Positions 4,932 to 6,810 of a stretch of DNA of 6,810 nucleotides are shown here, piece after piece. Every line of letters starts with the position of its first letter. The first letter of the stretch is position 1. The notes below the pieces were generated by a model. That model had not been told where the DNA came from. It saw only the letters and a program-made list of their open reading frames with translations, and searched no databases. Source of the stretch: Wenzhouxiangella sp. (GTDB lineage: Bacteria; Pseudomonadota; Gammaproteobacteria; Xanthomonadales; Wenzhouxiangellaceae); assembly GCA_007116585.1 (NCBI GenBank), contig SKIE01000116.1, positions 1 through 6,810 of the forward strand, written 5' to 3'. Both the position numbers and the translations under genes were made by a program.

Positions 4932-6347
4932 TCAGCCCTTCTCAGCGGTTTCGGCGACCAGGCTGACAGACTGCTCTTCAAGGACCTGACCGAGTCGACG
5001 CGCGGTGCTGGCAGCAAATGCGTGCAGCAACAGCAGCGGAATGGCGGCGATCAGGCCCATCACGGTGGTGACCAGCGCCTGCGAGATGCCGCCGGCCATC
5101 AGCTTGGGATCACCCGTACCGAACAGGGTGATGGCCTGGAAGGTGACGATCATCCCGATCACTGTACCCAGCAGCCCCATCAGCGGCGCGACCGCAGCCA
5201 GTACCTTGACGACGTTCAGGCCAGCTTCAAGCTTGGGCAATTCTTTGAGGACGGCATCGTCGAGACGCAGTTGCAACGTCTCCAGGTCAGCACTCTTGTG
5301 CTCTTCGTAGGCCTGCATCACCCGTCCCAGCGGGTTGGACTTCGATGGCGTGGAGGAACGCATCTGCGAACGAACTTTCATGGCGGTAAACGCCAGCATG
5401 ATCCAACGGAAAATCGCCAGCAGAATACCGAAGACGGCGACCACGATGATGGCATAACCAATCCCGCCACCCTGGTCAATCCGCTCACGCAGGTTCGGCA
5501 CCTCCACCACGAGGCCCAGCAGGGTGCCCAGCGAAGGGTCGATCAAGCCGCGAACGACGCCGCTGCCGGTATGGTTAACCACGCGCTGCGCCGCATTGAT
5601 CTGGGCGCGACCCGGCTGGCGGGACAGATAGCGCAGGGTACCGTCACGCGAGACCAGGAAACCACTCTCTGTAAAGGCCGTGAATGGGCCCACTCTGACC
5701 ACGGTTTCAGGCCGCGCCTGATTGTCCGGACCGATGACTTCAGCCTCGAATCGGGCCACCTCGGCCTGTTCACCGGCTTCCTGCAGCATAGTGAACCACA
5801 GGTTTTCGAGTTCTTCGATGGTCGGCAGGGAAGCAGCCTGAGCCATGCGAGTCAGCCCCTCGCCGCGCCCCTGAAACTGGGTCGATACCAGCGATTCTTC
5901 CAGCTGCTCGTTCAGGTCGGCAGCGGCTGCGCGGGCAACCCCGAAAAGTTCCCCGAACTCGCCCTGGCGTTCCGACAACTGCTGCCGTAGCTCTTCGAGT
6001 TCGCGGTCATTTTCGTTGCGGACATTCTCCAGCCGGCTGGCCTCGTTTTCCGCCGCTGTGACCTCGCTGCGCACTTCCCGCAGCGCTTGCTCCTGGCGAT
6101 CACGCTCGCGCAAGAAACGGGCTTCTCGCTCCTGGTTGGTTTCGGAGACCGTGCGGCGTTCTGTCTGCATGGCCCGCAAGACTTCCTCGATGGTCTGGGG
6201 CTGCGCTTCGACCACGACGGGCGTGGCAACGGCGGCAATGGCGAGGGCGACCACGGCAAAGACCTGGGTCATTCCTGAAAACAGCTTGGGCATAAGAGAT
6301 TTCCTGCCGGCGGTGTGCTGGTGATTGGGGGTCATGTTCGCTTTCAT
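4932..6347 (-). CDS. ttpC: TtpC-like MotA/TolQ/ExbB proton-channel protein with periplasmic coiled coil
   Basis: This 471-residue protein is about twice the length of ordinary ExbB. It starts with a signal peptide (hydrophobic core about 28-43, likely cleavage at VEA-QP near 48). A charged, Glu/Arg/Gln-rich coiled coil (about 52-155) and a periplasmic domain (about 170-290) follow. The C-terminal third is an ExbB/TolQ channel domain: helix 1 at 296-320 (GYAIIVVAVFGILLAIFRWI), a cytoplasmic loop, helix 2 with APLMGLLGTVIGMIVTFQ (387-404) and helix 3 at 419-446. In Vibrio, TtpC is needed for TonB2-dependent transport alongside ExbB2, ExbD2 and TonB2; the same job is inferred here. The ATG at 6347 has AAGG 5 nt upstream and follows the DUF3450 stop by 7 nt. 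An ATG at 6293 with AGGAA 7 nt upstream would give a more ordinary signal peptide (MPKLFSGMTQVFAVVALAIA), so the start is open. Confidence 0.93.
   Translation of the reverse strand: MKANMTPNHQHTAGRKSLMPKLFSGMTQVFAVVALAIAAVATPVVVEAQPQTIEEVLRAMQTERRTVSETNQEREARFLRERDRQEQALREVRSEVTAAENEASRLENVRNENDRELEELRQQLSERQGEFGELFGVARAAAADLNEQLEESLVSTQFQGRGEGLTRMAQAASLPTIEELENLWFTMLQEAGEQAEVARFEAEVIGPDNQARPETVVRVGPFTAFTESGFLVSRDGTLRYLSRQPGRAQINAAQRVVNHTGSGVVRGLIDPSLGTLLGLVVEVPNLRERIDQGGGIGYAIIVVAVFGILLAIFRWIMLAFTAMKVRSQMRSSTPSKSNPLGRVMQAYEEHKSADLETLQLRLDDAVLKELPKLEAGLNVVKVLAAVAPLMGLLGTVIGMIVTFQAITLFGTGDPKLMAGGISQALVTTVMGLIAAIPLLLLHAFAASTARRLGQVLEEQSVSLVAETAEKG
6301..6305 (-). promoter_or_regulatory. Alternative ribosome binding site inside the ttpC 5' end
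   Basis: AGGAA on the minus strand lies 7 nt before the in-frame ATG at 6293. It competes with the AAGG (6356-6353) that serves the ATG at 6347. Starting at 6293 shortens the protein by 18 residues and removes a long polar N-terminal extension ahead of the signal-peptide core. Confidence 0.45.
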
Positions 6348-6354
6348 GTCGGCC

Positions 6355-6810
6355 TTACTCCGCTGATCCGGTTTGCGGTGCGCGCACGGGGATAAACATC
6401 AGATCAGGCGGAATCTGCTCGCGCGCAATCCGGGAACCCATCTTGATGTCCGGGAGAAAGGACATGTCGAGGTCAACCCACTGACGGGAGTCGGGATCAA
6501 ACCGCATCAGGGTTTCGTCATCGTCCGTGCGAAAGGTCAGCGAGGCACGGCCGATCCGCAGGAACTCGACGTTTTCAAACTGACGGCCGCCGACTTCGAT
6601 ATCACCGCGGTAGGCTTCGATGGTGCGGCCATACTCGTTTTCGATCTGATAGGCCTCTACGACCAAGCGGTAACGCTGGGCGGGTGAACGACCGGGGTCG
6701 TCCATGATATTGCGCAGCCGGTCGACCCGGGCCCGACGCTCGTCCATCAGGAAGGGCAGGTCGGCCTCGACCAACTGGTCCAGCGCCTCGACCATGTCCT
6801 CCATCAGCGG
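6355..6810 (-). CDS. DUF3450 family periplasmic protein, C-terminal part; runs off right edge
   Basis: The frame is open from the window edge to the TAA at 6357-6355, giving 151 visible residues. The visible part begins PLMEDMVEALDQLVEADLPF and continues with RVDRLRNIMDD, RYRLVVEAYQIENEYGRTIE, a region with VGGRQFENVEFLRIGRASL and a Trp-containing stretch (DSRQWVDL). This matches the C-terminal half of DUF3450 proteins, which usually have a signal peptide and a coiled coil at the missing N-terminus and total about 250 residues. DUF3450 genes typically come first in TtpC-type TonB clusters, directly before ttpC as here. Their biochemical role is not established; a periplasmic partner of the TtpC coiled coil is an inference from context. 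The operon promoter should lie upstream, outside the window. Confidence 0.9.
   Translation of the reverse strand, partial: PLMEDMVEALDQLVEADLPFLMDERRARVDRLRNIMDDPGRSPAQRYRLVVEAYQIENEYGRTIEAYRGDIEVGGRQFENVEFLRIGRASLTFRTDDDETLMRFDPDSRQWVDLDMSFLPDIKMGSRIAREQIPPDLMFIPVRAPQTGSAE

Noticed and set aside
4922..5017. A longer start for the ExbB-ExbD fusion (ATG at 5017)
   Set aside because: It would overlap ttpC by 86 nt and add a polar, Arg/Ser-rich 31-residue extension foreign to ExbB. The ATG at 4924 (or GTG at 4927) begins a normal ExbB N-terminus just after the ttpC stop and has a ribosome binding site.
4782..5990. Long open frame of about 400 codons on the plus strand
   Set aside because: It lies antisense to ttpC and the fusion start, both certain by family motifs. 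Its translation is Gln/His/Arg-rich with no recognisable domain or membrane pattern, as expected from the codon bias of the opposite gene.

Overview
The window is a GC-rich bacterial segment, probably from a gammaproteobacterium. That placement is an inference: the gene order DUF3450, TtpC-like MotA/TolQ/ExbB protein, ExbB, ExbD, TonB, TPR protein is the layout of the TonB2/TtpC energy-transduction clusters of Vibrio, Shewanella and related lineages. All supported genes lie on the minus strand, so transcription runs from high to low coordinates.

From right to left: bases 6810-6355 hold the C-terminal part of a DUF3450 periplasmic protein, cut by the window edge. Bases 6347-4932 encode a TtpC-like protein with a signal peptide, a long periplasmic coiled coil and a C-terminal three-helix proton-channel domain. 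Bases 4924-3971 encode one continuous 317-residue protein that is ExbB in its first half and ExbD in its second half. Bases 3952-3548 encode a second, free-standing ExbD, 3551-2949 a short TonB, and 2944-1538 an exported TPR-repeat protein. Gaps are 4-18 nt, or a 4-nt ATGA overlap between exbD and tonB, so this is one operon. It ends in a strong intrinsic terminator at about 1462-1507.

Below the terminator, on the same strand, a separate gene starts at a GTG at 1415 and runs off the left edge. It encodes an exported or membrane-anchored beta-propeller protein of the two-component-regulator-propeller (Reg_prop) type. Its effector domain, if it has one, lies outside the window.

Together the operon genes should form an inner-membrane proton-motive-force motor (TtpC, ExbB, two ExbD units) that drives TonB to energise TonB-dependent outer-membrane receptors. 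DUF3450 and the TPR protein would be periplasmic accessory parts. The most notable feature is the in-frame ExbB-ExbD fusion next to a second ExbD. Canonical ExbB and ExbD assemble at 5:2, and a 1:1 covalent fusion does not fit that simply. An out-of-frame ATG sits exactly where an independent ExbD would be expected to begin, which suggests a recent indel-created fusion or a sequence error. No stretch over 300 bases lacks a gene. I saw no RNA gene, mobile element or CRISPR array.
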